From Acidaminobacterium chupaoyuni (GTDB lineage Bacteria; Bacillota; Clostridia; Oscillospirales; Butyricicoccaceae), in NCBI GenBank assembly GCA_047936785.1, contig CP176394.1: a stretch of 64,000 nt of DNA. The stretch is one strand, 5' to 3'. Below are positions 23,740 to 33,144 of this stretch, piece after piece. Within the stretch, counting starts at the first letter, position 1. Each line of letters opens with the position of its first letter. Under the pieces are notes generated by a model. That model was not told the origin of the DNA and made no database searches. It worked only from the letters and a program-made list of their open reading frames with translations. A program made the translations under genes and the position numbers.

Positions 23740-24477
23740 CTATTTATTCTTCTGTGATTCGCCTTCTACGCTTTTTGTTTCGCGGCTCAGGTCGCGATCT
23801 AAGGGAAGACACGCAAATTCGGGGTTTGTGGGAAGATGCAGAGCAAAATCCGTTTTCGGCAGCAGCTTCCACGCCAGCTCAGAAGCGGAAAGCTCTAAAA
23901 TATGCCCGCCGCAGCTGCGGTCTTCCGATAAGAAATGAAGATGCCAGCCCGGCATATTGATGCCGCTGCAATAAGCGGGGAACCAGACCCCCACCACATT
24001 GCCGCGGATAGCCTCATAGAGGTGTTCCTGCTGGCTGGAAGCCACTTGGGGCAGTGTGAGATAGGGCTTTTGCTGTTTTGCGATACTGCGGATATGCATG
24101 AAGGGGAACACGCCATGGCTGTGCATCAGGTAAAAACAGTTTTTGTTGCCGCCCAAAGCGTCGATCTTTTCATCCAAAAGGGCTTTCAGCGCCTCGAAGG
24201 AAGGGATGGGCTGCGGGCAGTTTTCAAAAGAAACCGAGGGGTCATCTTTTCCCACGATGCAGAAAGGGGTGGTTTCGGAAAGTTCGGCGGGCTGAACGCG
24301 GCCGCTTGCCGCCGCGCGGTAGGCGGTGCCATCGCAGACGATCATCTCACCATCCATGCCGGTGAAGGTGCCGATGCCGAAATTGCCCATGGAAAGAACA
24401 TGCGCGATCGTATCTGCGCTGTCGAAATTCCCCAGCATCAAAGCGTTTAAGGTGGAAACTTGATAAAGCCGATTCAT
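23740..24477 (-). CDS. budA: Alpha-acetolactate decarboxylase
   Basis: A 245-residue zinc enzyme converting acetolactate to acetoin. Zinc ligands appear in GWHLHFLSEDRSCGGH near residues 180-195, the usual His-x-His and GGH pattern; FGIGTFTGMDGEMIV near 35 and YRAAASGRV near 55 are also family landmarks. No acetolactate synthase gene is adjacent, so the acetoin pathway is split in this genome. A consensus-like promoter lies at 24512-24541 in the divergent spacer shared with the M20 peptidase. Confidence 0.93.
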   Translation of the reverse strand: MNRLYQVSTLNALMLGNFDSADTIAHVLSMGNFGIGTFTGMDGEMIVCDGTAYRAAASGRVQPAELSETTPFCIVGKDDPSVSFENCPQPIPSFEALKALLDEKIDALGGNKNCFYLMHSHGVFPFMHIRSIAKQQKPYLTLPQVASSQQEHLYEAIRGNVVGVWFPAYCSGINMPGWHLHFLSEDRSCGGHILELSASELAWKLLPKTDFALHLPTNPEFACLPLDRDLSRETKSVEGESQKNK

Positions 24478-24511
24478 AAGGCAACTCTCTTTTCATATGA
24501 TTTATGATTGC

Positions 24512-24541
24512 ATTGTAATCGTAAAGAAGGTAAACTGTCAA
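24512..24541 (-). promoter_or_regulatory. Promoter of budA
   Basis: On the minus strand TTGACA (24536-24541), 18 bases, TACAAT (24512-24517). Confidence 0.65.
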
Positions 24542-24580
24542 TAGGACATTATTATTGGCGAAGGAAAGGGAGAATAGCAT

Positions 24581-25741
24581 ATGCATGAAAATACGCTCAG
24601 CCGGGAATATTGCGGCGATCTTTTAAAAACGCTGGTGAGGATGGATACCTGCCAGCCGAACCCCGGTGAAGAACGAATGGTCAAGCTGCTTGCCGGGCTT
24701 TTCCCGGAAACAGCCGAGAAAAAAATAATCCGCCACGGCGAAGGCCGCGCCAGCCTGATCGTTCGGCTGCCGGGCGAAGCGCGGGGCGGCGTTGCCTTTG
24801 TGGGGCATATGGATACAGTGGCCTGCGGCGATGAAACCGCGTGGAAATATCCGCCGCTGGAAGCAAAAGAAGAAAACGGCGTGATTTGGGGCCGCGGAAC
24901 GGCAGATATGAAAGGCGGTCTGGTTTCGATGATCGCGGCTTGCCGCTACCTGCTGGAAAGCGGCGCAAAGCTGAAAAAAGATATCGTTTTGTGTTTCACG
25001 GCTGATGAAGAAGTGGGCGGCCTGGGCGCTCTGGCCGTGGCAGAAGAAGAAACTCTGCATCAGGCGGAAACCGTCATCGTGGCGGAACCCTCCAACGAGA
25101 ATATCGGCATTTGCGAAAAGGGCGCTTTGTGGCTCAAAATCAGCGCCGTGGGCGCGCTGGCTCATGGTTCGCGGCCTGAAATCGGCGTGAACGGCGTAGA
25201 AAAATTGATGGAATTCGAGCGCCGCTTCCGCAAAATCGTGCCGGTCAGCGAAGAACATGTCTTTTTGAACCACACCACCATGGCTGTCACAAAACTGAAC
25301 GGCGGCATTATGACGAATGTCATCCCCGCAAACGCTGTGATGGAAATCGATATGCGCACTCTGCCTTCGGTCAGCCATGACAAGCTGCTCACGCAGGCCG
25401 GCGATATCTGCGCGGAAATGATGAAAGAATGCCCGAAGCTTTCGCTGAAAGTGGAGATCATCAACAACCGCCCTGCGGTGGAAGTGGCGGCGGATCATCC
25501 GTTTGTGGAAGAGATGAAGGCGGCCTGTGAAAAAGCGGCCATCACGCCCGTGGTAAAAGGGCTTTATTTCTATACCGATGCTTCCCAGATCATCCCCAAA
25601 ACAAAAGCGCCTTTTGTGATCTTTGGGCCGGGCGAAGACACCATGGCCCACCAGTTCAACGAGCATATCGAAATCGATTCGATGGTTCGGGTGGCCAAAG
25701 CTTATGTGGAATATATGAAGGCTGCCGGTATCGCGGAATAA
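24581..25741 (+). CDS. M20 family peptidase (ArgE/DapE/CPG2-like)
   Basis: A 386-residue zinc amidohydrolase. Metal and catalytic residues lie in FVGHMDTVACGD near residue 75, GRGTADMKGG near 108 and TADEEVGG near 145; a second-site His is in MAHQFNEHIE near 365. The dimerisation insert spans about 185-290. Family members deacylate amino-acid derivatives or cleave dipeptides; the exact substrate cannot be read from the sequence. AAAGGGAG lies upstream. Confidence 0.88.
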   Translation: MHENTLSREYCGDLLKTLVRMDTCQPNPGEERMVKLLAGLFPETAEKKIIRHGEGRASLIVRLPGEARGGVAFVGHMDTVACGDETAWKYPPLEAKEENGVIWGRGTADMKGGLVSMIAACRYLLESGAKLKKDIVLCFTADEEVGGLGALAVAEEETLHQAETVIVAEPSNENIGICEKGALWLKISAVGALAHGSRPEIGVNGVEKLMEFERRFRKIVPVSEEHVFLNHTTMAVTKLNGGIMTNVIPANAVMEIDMRTLPSVSHDKLLTQAGDICAEMMKECPKLSLKVEIINNRPAVEVAADHPFVEEMKAACEKAAITPVVKGLYFYTDASQIIPKTKAPFVIFGPGEDTMAHQFNEHIEIDSMVRVAKAYVEYMKAAGIAE

Positions 25742-25764
25742 AAGCGGCAAATAATTGAAAATGA

Positions 25765-25800
25765 AAAACGGTTCGCGGCCAAAGGCCGCGAACCGTTTAT
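25765..25800. terminator. Bidirectional terminator
   Basis: AAAACGGTTCGCGGCC pairs with GGCCGCGAACCGTTT around an AAA loop, between convergent genes. Confidence 0.9.
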
Positions 25801-25825
25801 TTTATAGTAAAAACGCAGAAAGCAG

Positions 25826-26044
25826 TTATTTTTTGGCGAACTTCTTTATGATAAAATCGGCCAGCAAATTGACGGCCAGAAAAACGGCGGAACACAGCAG
25901 GAAGGTTCTTGCAAGCTGAAACCAATTTAAGCTTCCTTCGGAAATACCGCTAAAAGAGGTGATTACCCGAAAATAAGAAAGAAAGGTAATGATTCCGCCA
26001 AAGGCGAGGGCACGAAAAAAATGACGAGAGAAAGAATCTTTCAT
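25826..26044 (-). CDS. Small membrane protein, 72 residues
   Basis: Starts at 26044 behind a strong AGGAGG. Two hydrophobic segments, about residues 10-28 (ALAFGGIITFLSYF) and 43-63 (ARTFLLCSAVFLAVNLLADF), are followed by a basic end IIKKFAKK. I do not recognise a family. The longer frame to 26113 runs into the repeat array and is not supported. Confidence 0.7.
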   Translation of the reverse strand: MKDSFSRHFFRALAFGGIITFLSYFRVITSFSGISEGSLNWFQLARTFLLCSAVFLAVNLLADFIIKKFAKK

Positions 26045-26090
26045 AAAAACCTCCTGATGAATTGAGCCTGCCAAAGAATCTTTAGGCAGT

Positions 26091-26361
26091 ATGCTATGAG
26101 TGCGAAGCAGCAATGGTATAGAGTGGCCGGCGCCGTAGGCGGGCCATAAAATTTATATAATAACCGCTATGCGGCTATTATACCATGAGTGCGAAGCAGG
26201 AATGGTATAAAGTGGCCGGCGCCGTAGGCGGGCCGTAAAATTTATATAATAACCGCTATGCGGCTATTATACCATGAGTGCGAAGCAGGAATGGTATAAA
26301 GTGGCCGGCGCCGTAGGCGGGCCGTAAAATTTATATAATAACCGCTATGCGGTTATTATAC
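26091..26361. repeat. 89-bp tandem repeat array, about three copies
   Basis: Successive ATGAG markers at 26096, 26185 and 26274 give an exact 89-base period. Each unit holds GTGCGAAGCA, ATGGTATA, GTGGCCGGCGCCGTAGGCGG and a palindrome of TATAATAACCGC-TAT-GCGG(C/T)TATTATA. The last palindrome, 26334-26360, is perfect. Copies differ at only a few positions. No open reading frame is supported. Confidence 0.9.
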
Positions 26362-26555
26362 TTTGGATTCGCTCTGCCGTCAATCAAGGGAAAAAGAACT
26401 CTGCCGCGATGAATAAAGAATGGTTCTCAAAGAAACAGGGAGATCGTTGAAAAATCATATGCGAAGCATAGAGGATTGGTTGAGGCCGATCAAAAAGCAG
26501 AGAAAAATTTTTATCCAAAGGAAAGAGGAAGAAAAACTGCCGCAGGCATATAATA
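26362..26555. other. Intergenic stretch without a recognised gene
   Basis: Lies between the repeat array and the kbl terminator. Only very short frames without good ribosome sites are present. Confidence 0.5.
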
Positions 26556-26590
26556 AAACAGCGGCCACAGGTTCCTGTGACCGCTGTTTC
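26556..26590 (-). terminator. Terminator of kbl-tdh operon
   Basis: AAACAGCGGCCACAGG (26556-26571) pairs with CCTGTGACCGCTGTTT (26574-26589); on the minus strand it is followed by a T-rich tract. Confidence 0.85.
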
Positions 26591-26654
26591 TTTTGAGGAA
26601 CAGTCAGGCGCGAACGCCTTCTGTAAATAGCAGTAATGTAACAAAGAGAAAAGG

Positions 26655-27836
26655 TTAGATGCCCATTTCTTTCTTAACTTCTGCGAAGCACTTGATGGCG
26701 AAATCCAGATCTTCCTTGGTGTGTGCGGCAGAGATCTGTGTACGCACACGGGCTTTGCCCTGGGGAACGACAGGATAGCAGAAGCCAACCACATAAACGC
26801 CCTTTTCCAGCATACGGGCCGCAAATTCCTGAGCGACCTTTGCGTCATAGAGCATGACAGGCACGATGGGATGGGTGCCTTCGGGAATATCAAAGCCCAA
26901 AGTTGCCATCTTCTCACGGAAGTATTTGGTGTTCTCGTGAACTTTATCACGCAGAGCGGTGGATTCTGTCAGCATATCAAACACTTTGCAGCTGGCGGCG
27001 GCGATTGCCGGGGCCAGAGTGTTCGAGAACAGATAGGGGCGGCTGCGCTGGCGCAGCAGATCGACGATTTCCTGGCGGGCACTGGTGTAGCCGCCGGAAG
27101 CGCCGCCCAAAGCTTTGCCCAATGTGCCGGTGATGATATCCACACGGCCCATTACGCCGCAATATTCGGGTGTGCCTTTGCCATGTTCGCCCATGAAGCC
27201 AACAGCGTGGCTGTCATCGACCATGACCAAAGCGCCATATTCATCGGCCAGATCGCAGATGCCCTTCAGGTTGGCGATAAAGCCATCCATCGAGAAAACG
27301 CCATCGGTGGCGATCAGCTTGATGCGCGCGTCTTTTGCGGCTTCCAGCTGTGCTTTCAGGTCTTCCATGTTGTTGTTTTTATAACGGAATCTCTTTGCTT
27401 TGCAAAGGCGAACGCCATCGATGATGGAAGCGTGGTTGAGTTCATCAGAGATAACGGCGTCTTCCGCTGTCAGCAGGGTTTCGAACAAACCGCCGTTGGC
27501 ATCGAAGCAGGAAGAATAGAGGATGGTGTCATCCATGCCCAGGAAAGTGCTGATCTTCTTTTCAAGATCCTTATGCAGCTGCTGTGTGCCGCAGATAAAA
27601 CGAACGGAAGACAGGCCGTAGCCCCATTTATCATAGCTGGCTTTTGCGGCAGCGATGACTTCGGCATTGTTGGAAAGGCCCAGATAGTTGTTGGCGCACA
27701 TATTGACAACATTCTTTGTTTTTGTGGTGTCAATGCGGCTGTTTTGCGGGGTGGTGATGAAACGCTCGTCTTTATAGGTGCCGGCTTCGCGAATGTCAGC
27801 CAGCTGCTGTGCATAGATCTTCAATGCTTCTTTCAT
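26655..27836 (-). CDS. kbl: Glycine C-acetyltransferase (2-amino-3-ketobutyrate CoA ligase)
   Basis: A 393-residue PLP enzyme of the alpha-oxoamine synthase family. It cleaves 2-amino-3-ketobutyrate with CoA to glycine and acetyl-CoA. Landmarks are NNYLGLSNNAEVI near residue 48, SCFDANGG near 108, DDSHAVGFMGEHGKG near 205 and the PLP Lys in ITGTLGKALGGASGGY near 240. It starts 16 bases after tdh in the same orientation with AGGAGG upstream, so the two form a threonine catabolic operon. Confidence 0.96.
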   Translation of the reverse strand: MKEALKIYAQQLADIREAGTYKDERFITTPQNSRIDTTKTKNVVNMCANNYLGLSNNAEVIAAAKASYDKWGYGLSSVRFICGTQQLHKDLEKKISTFLGMDDTILYSSCFDANGGLFETLLTAEDAVISDELNHASIIDGVRLCKAKRFRYKNNNMEDLKAQLEAAKDARIKLIATDGVFSMDGFIANLKGICDLADEYGALVMVDDSHAVGFMGEHGKGTPEYCGVMGRVDIITGTLGKALGGASGGYTSARQEIVDLLRQRSRPYLFSNTLAPAIAAASCKVFDMLTESTALRDKVHENTKYFREKMATLGFDIPEGTHPIVPVMLYDAKVAQEFAARMLEKGVYVVGFCYPVVPQGKARVRTQISAAHTKEDLDFAIKCFAEVKKEMGI

Positions 27837-27852
27837 GAGAATCTCCTCCTGA

Positions 27853-28902
<1,050 letters not shown>

Positions 28903-28973
28903 TACTTTCATCTCCATATTCATAATATTAAAATGGGTTTTTAATCGTTGCGGGCCATAGACCCGATATTTTT

Positions 28974-29002
28974 ATTATAGCAGTGCGCTTTTTACTTTTC
29001 AA
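28974..29002 (-). promoter_or_regulatory. Promoter of tdh-kbl operon
   Basis: On the minus strand TTGAAA (28997-29002), 17 bases, TATAAT (28974-28979); about 70 bases of leader. Confidence 0.8.
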
Positions 29003-29160
29003 TCACTAAATGATAAAATTTTCAGACGATTTAATAAAAATGTGCGTGTATTGAAGACAAAATATCGCGTTGAACGGTCAAAGTTGTGCAAAATGTGAAA
29101 AAACGGAAGAAAGCGCAGGATAGAACTTTTCTCGTTTACAAAATATTTTATTTTTTGCAA

Positions 29161-29188
29161 TTGCATTTTCATATTTTTAAGGGATAAT
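29161..29188 (+). promoter_or_regulatory. Candidate htrA promoter
   Basis: TTGCAT (29161-29166), 16 bases, GATAAT (29183-29188), 31 bases before the start codon. Confidence 0.5.
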
Positions 29189-29219
29189 ATGCCTGTAGAA
29201 ACAAAAAGGAGGAATCCTC

Positions 29220-30512
29220 ATGGATGATAAACAATTTGGTGGATTTGAAAACCACGACGGCGAAAATCAAAATACAAACGGTGAACAATATTCTTTTCAG
29301 ATTCGGCCTGCTTCCCCGGAACAGATGACCGGCGGCGCAAACGGCTGGAATATGCCGCAGGCGCAGGCGCCTGAGCAGCAGCACTACGATTATTATGAAG
29401 AAGCGCAGCAAAGAAAAGCAAAAAAATCGCATCGCCAAAAGGCCGTTGCCAAAACAATAGGGCTTGTGGCGCTGACGGCGGCGGTTTCGGTTGGTTCCAC
29501 CTTTGGATATTTACAATACAGCGGCGTTCTGAACCAGGCTTCCAATTCATCCGGCAGCGGCGCAACAACCAGCAAAGTCGTTTATCAGCCCACCTACAGT
29601 GAAAATTCTTTAACCAACGCGCAGATCTATGCGGATAATGTGGCTTCGGTGGTGGCCATCACCTGCCAGACCCCCACAGGCAGCGGCGTCGGCACCGGCA
29701 TCATTTATAAAGAAGACGGTTATATCATCACCAACGACCATGTGGTGGGCGATGCGCTGAGCATCACCGTTAAAACCTATTCGGGCGATGAATATCAGGC
29801 AAAGGTCGTGGGCAGCGATGAAAAAAGCGATATCGCCGTCATCAAGATCGATGCTAAAAATTTAAAGGCAGCCACTTTCGGTGATTCCGATGAGATCGTT
29901 GTGGGCGAGCCCACCGTTGTGATCGGCAACCCGCTGGGTCTTGAATTCGCCAACACCATGACACAGGGCGCCATTTCTTCCACAAGCCGTGAAATCGAAA
30001 TGGGTTCTTATATCATGAAAGTCATCCAGACGGATGCTTCCATCAACCCCGGCAACAGCGGTGGCCCGATGTTCAACAGCCGCGGCCAGGTCATTGGTGT
30101 GGTGTCTTCCAAAATCGTTACTTCAGAAGCGGTGGGCATTGGCTTTGCCATCCCCAGCAACACCGCGCTCAAAGTAGTGGATGATTTCATTCAATATGGC
30201 GCTGTGCAGGATCGCGCGATGCTGGGCGTTACCGTTCAGGAGATCAACGATTATTATGCCGCCATGCAGAATGTGAAGGCGGGCGTCCGCGTGGAAGAAG
30301 TGACACGCGGCGGCGCGGCGGAAGAAGCCGGCATTCAGGCGGGCGATTATATCCGCAAATTCAACGGAAAAGAAATCACCAGCATTTCACAGCTCAATTA
30401 TGAGAAAGATAAATATAAAATCGGCGATACCGTTGACATCGTGTTAGAGCGCAACGGAAAAGAAGTTACAGTGAAGCTCGTGCTGAAAACCGCACAGCAG
30501 GTCAAAAGCTGA
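29220..30512 (+). CDS. htrA: HtrA-like membrane-anchored serine protease with PDZ domain
   Basis: A 430-residue protein. Residues 1-75 are cytoplasmic and rich in Gln, Asn and Glu; one membrane span lies at about 80-98 (TIGLVALTAAVSVGSTFGYL); the rest is extracytoplasmic. The trypsin-like domain has His in ITNDHVVG near residue 174, Asp in KSDIAVIKID and Ser in NPGNSGGPMF near 278. A PDZ domain occupies about 335-425. Such proteases degrade misfolded exported proteins. AAGGAGG precedes the start. Monocistronic with its own terminator. Confidence 0.93.
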   Translation: MDDKQFGGFENHDGENQNTNGEQYSFQIRPASPEQMTGGANGWNMPQAQAPEQQHYDYYEEAQQRKAKKSHRQKAVAKTIGLVALTAAVSVGSTFGYLQYSGVLNQASNSSGSGATTSKVVYQPTYSENSLTNAQIYADNVASVVAITCQTPTGSGVGTGIIYKEDGYIITNDHVVGDALSITVKTYSGDEYQAKVVGSDEKSDIAVIKIDAKNLKAATFGDSDEIVVGEPTVVIGNPLGLEFANTMTQGAISSTSREIEMGSYIMKVIQTDASINPGNSGGPMFNSRGQVIGVVSSKIVTSEAVGIGFAIPSNTALKVVDDFIQYGAVQDRAMLGVTVQEINDYYAAMQNVKAGVRVEEVTRGGAAEEAGIQAGDYIRKFNGKEITSISQLNYEKDKYKIGDTVDIVLERNGKEVTVKLVLKTAQQVKS

Positions 30513-30529
30513 TAGCGATAACCGGTTTG

Positions 30530-30566
30530 AAAGCCGCCGCGAAAATGATTCGCGGCGGCTTTTCTT
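30530..30566 (+). terminator. Terminator of htrA
   Basis: AAAGCCGCCGCGAA pairs with TTCGCGGCGGCTTTT. A second hairpin, ACGGCAAA-ACGG-TTTGCCGT, lies at about 30596-30616. Confidence 0.9.
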
Positions 30567-30828
30567 ATGCGGTTAAAAAAGACCACCAACATAGAAACGG
30601 CAAAACGGTTTGCCGTGGTTAAAAAACAGAGAAGTTTTTTAACGCCAAAGCCTGAAAGCGATTGCAGGGGCTCTTGTCCAAAATATAAAGTTTAGAAGCT
30701 AAATATTGTGTAAATTGACAGGGTGTGCATCTCTTGATTATCTGCTACAATTACAATGTCAAAAATGGGGAAAGCGCATGAAAAAGCACCCCATGTTTCG
30801 GCAGAGCTGAATGAAGGGGAAGAAAGAG
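30567..30828. other. Intergenic stretch of about 260 bases
   Basis: Contains a second hairpin (30596-30616), a TTGACA at about 30716 with no good -10 box at the right distance, and TACAAT at about 30747. No gene is visible. Confidence 0.4.
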
Positions 30829-32058
30829 ATGGATGAGTTTTGTAAAAAGCTTGGGATGAAAAAGCAGCTGTTGTGGTTTTTTATTCTGGTGGCTGCGGTG
30901 GCGCTGGGCAATGGCCTGAGCGATTCGGTTTATGCAAACTATTTTAAAGAGGTCTATCATATTAACGCCCAGCAAAGGGCCTTTATCGAATTCCCACGGG
31001 AACTGCCGGGGCTTCTTTGCGCCATGGTCATTGCGGGGCTTTCTTTTTTGGGCGATTTAAAAACAGCGCTGGTGGCGCAGGTGCTTGCGGCGGCCGGCTT
31101 GTTGGCGCTGGGTGTTTTCACGCCCAGTTATACGGTGATGCTGATTTTTCTGTTTGTCAATTCCATGGGGATGCATACTTTTATGCCGCTTTCCGATTCC
31201 ATCGGCATGTCGCTGGCTGAAAAAGATCGCATCGGCCAACGCGTGGGGCAATATGCCAGCGTGAAAACAGCGATGGGGTTTGTGGCGGGGCTGATCGTGT
31301 TTATCGGTTTCCGCACAGGGCTGCTTTCGTTCCACACGAAAATTAAATGGGTGTTTTTGCTGGGTACGGCGGCTTTTTTGTTTGCCATTTTTGCGGCCGC
31401 CGCGCTGATCCGCAGCCACGCCGCGCAGGAAAACACCTATCATAATAAACCGCGGTTTGTTTTTAGAAAAGAATATCGTTATTATTATATCTTGACGGTT
31501 CTTCACGGCGTTCAAAAACAGATTGCCTTTGTCTTCGGGTCGTGGGTCATTGTGGATCTGCTGCGCAAAGGCGCCGATGTGATGAGTCTTTTGACCATCA
31601 CAGGCAGTTTTTTGGGCATTTTCTTTATGAATTATCTGGGGCGATGGATGGATCGCTTTGGCATTAAAATAATGATGTATGCCGACGCCCTGAGCTTTAT
31701 TGTGGTTTATGTGATCTATGGGTTCGTGGTTTGGGCGCTTTCCTCTTCACTTTTGCCGGGGAACGGCTGGCCGGTGATGATCGTTTATCTGCTGTTCGTA
31801 TTGGATCGCTTATCGATGCAGATAGGCATTGTTAAATCGGTTTATTTAAAAAGCATCGCCGTTTCGCCCAATGATGTAACAGCGGCCTTATCCACGGGCA
31901 TCAGTCTCGATCATATCGTTTCCATCGTGGCGGCGCAGTTCAGCGGCATGATCTGGGTTTCCTGGGGGCCGCAATGGGTGTTTTTCTTAGCGGCGTTTTT
32001 CTCGCTGGGCAATTTGTTCGTCGCCTGGCGCATCCCAAAAGAAACAAAGTGCGTATAA
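30829..32058 (+). CDS. Major facilitator superfamily transporter
   Basis: A 409-residue protein with about 12 hydrophobic segments. Segment one begins LLWFFILVAAVALGNGLSDSV; the basic loop after segment six (LIRSHAAQENTYHNKPRF) separates two halves. The start at 30829 is chosen because AAGGGG lies upstream, rather than ATG at 30811. No family-specific motif identifies a substrate. Its neighbours (htrA and a restriction system) give no clue. Confidence 0.85.
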   Translation: MDEFCKKLGMKKQLLWFFILVAAVALGNGLSDSVYANYFKEVYHINAQQRAFIEFPRELPGLLCAMVIAGLSFLGDLKTALVAQVLAAAGLLALGVFTPSYTVMLIFLFVNSMGMHTFMPLSDSIGMSLAEKDRIGQRVGQYASVKTAMGFVAGLIVFIGFRTGLLSFHTKIKWVFLLGTAAFLFAIFAAAALIRSHAAQENTYHNKPRFVFRKEYRYYYILTVLHGVQKQIAFVFGSWVIVDLLRKGADVMSLLTITGSFLGIFFMNYLGRWMDRFGIKIMMYADALSFIVVYVIYGFVVWALSSSLLPGNGWPVMIVYLLFVLDRLSMQIGIVKSVYLKSIAVSPNDVTAALSTGISLDHIVSIVAAQFSGMIWVSWGPQWVFFLAAFFSLGNLFVAWRIPKETKCV

Positions 32059-32075
32059 ATCTTTTAAACTGAAAG

Positions 32076-32115
32076 AAAAAGCGTGAGAATCAAACAAACG
32101 ATTCTCACGCTTTTC
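32076..32115 (+). terminator. Terminator of MFS gene
   Basis: AAAAAGCGTGAGAATC pairs with GATTCTCACGCTTTT. Confidence 0.9.
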
Positions 32116-32160
32116 TAATGCGAAGAAAGATCAGCGCAACAGGCGGTAACGGGCGGAAGA

Positions 32161-32189
32161 TTGCGAATTGAGTGGGGGAAGGTTATAAT
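32161..32189 (+). promoter_or_regulatory. Promoter of restriction endonuclease gene
   Basis: TTGCGA (32161-32166), 17 bases, TATAAT (32184-32189). Confidence 0.7.
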
Positions 32190-32257
32190 GGTAAAATAAA
32201 ACAAACGGCGCTGCCTGCAAAAACAAGGAGAGCCGATCGGTTTGAAGAGGGAAGTGT

Positions 32258-33097
32258 TTGAAGATGGAACATAGAAACAGAGCCCAGGGATGGAAACACG
32301 CAAAGCTTTCCGGGCATAAAAATGAAGAATTGGTCAGAAATTTATTGGATCGTGATGAAAGATATGCAGCCGATTTTTTGGATAGGCTTGGTGATGCCGG
32401 GCCGATAACGGCAACAACAGTGGGCGGGCTGCATGAAACAAATGTCGAAAGCATTCTTGGAGGAAGAAAAACCAAATCGAAAACCGATTTGAAAATCTTT
32501 TTGAAAAACGGTGAAAACATCAATATATCCATCAAAAAAAGCTTGGGAGGGCAAGTCTATTTTGTAAGGGCCGGGCTTTTTATCGCAACTTTCCAAAAAC
32601 AGTTCGGGCAGGAAATTCCTGCCCCTGTGCAGCGGGCAATAAAGCTGTTTTGGGCCGCTGCCGATGATGCGTCTGACATTATCAGGCGCTATGCGGCGAA
32701 AGATAAAAATTATGATCTGCAAATCAGGCATAGAAGCCTCAATGCAGACACTTTGCGGGCCTATGATCCCGATCTGTATGAAGATTTATTGCTGTGGTTT
32801 CAAAAAAACGCTGGTAAGATCGCAATGTTATGCTTTGCAATGGGCGCTGTAAAATCACAAGCGGAATGGTCAGATTTTATTTGGTATATCAATCTGCTGG
32901 ATGAAAACGATGTGGATGCACTCTTTTCGATTGAAGAACTTTGTGCAGCCACACAGCAATTTGCACAGCGCGATACTTTTTATGGCCTGACCAATGGCGG
33001 CACAACGATTCAGCTGCCTTTTGGGTTTGTGCAGTGGCACCAGTCTCAAATGCAATTTCATCACAGCTATGATAAGATTTCAAATATGCTGGGCTGA
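32258..33097 (+). CDS. Probable type II restriction endonuclease
   Basis: A 279-residue protein I do not recognise by family, assigned as the endonuclease because it converges on a DNA cytosine methyltransferase 28 bases away. A possible PD-(D/E)XK nuclease core lies at residues about 72-95: KSKTDLKIFLKNGENI then NISIKKS, with Asp and the final Lys in the expected spacing. Basic residues near the N terminus (GHKNEELVRNLL) resemble the helix before such cores. The TTG at 32258 has GAGGG six bases upstream; ATG at 32264 is the alternative. Recognition site unknown. Confidence 0.68.
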   Translation: MKMEHRNRAQGWKHAKLSGHKNEELVRNLLDRDERYAADFLDRLGDAGPITATTVGGLHETNVESILGGRKTKSKTDLKIFLKNGENINISIKKSLGGQVYFVRAGLFIATFQKQFGQEIPAPVQRAIKLFWAAADDASDIIRRYAAKDKNYDLQIRHRSLNADTLRAYDPDLYEDLLLWFQKNAGKIAMLCFAMGAVKSQAEWSDFIWYINLLDENDVDALFSIEELCAATQQFAQRDTFYGLTNGGTTIQLPFGFVQWHQSQMQFHHSYDKISNMLG

Positions 33098-33113
33098 TAT
33101 CATGAATTTTATA

Positions 33114-33144
33114 AAAAGAGGAAGATCAGTGATCTTCCTCTTTT
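33114..33144. terminator. Bidirectional terminator overlapping the methyltransferase stop
   Basis: AAAAGAGGAAGATCA (33114-33128) pairs perfectly with TGATCTTCCTCTTTT (33130-33144). The methyltransferase stop codon lies inside the stem, which serves both convergent genes. Confidence 0.85.

Noticed and set aside
26091..26361. CRISPR array
   Set aside because: The 89-bp units are repeated in full without unique spacers, and no cas gene is present.
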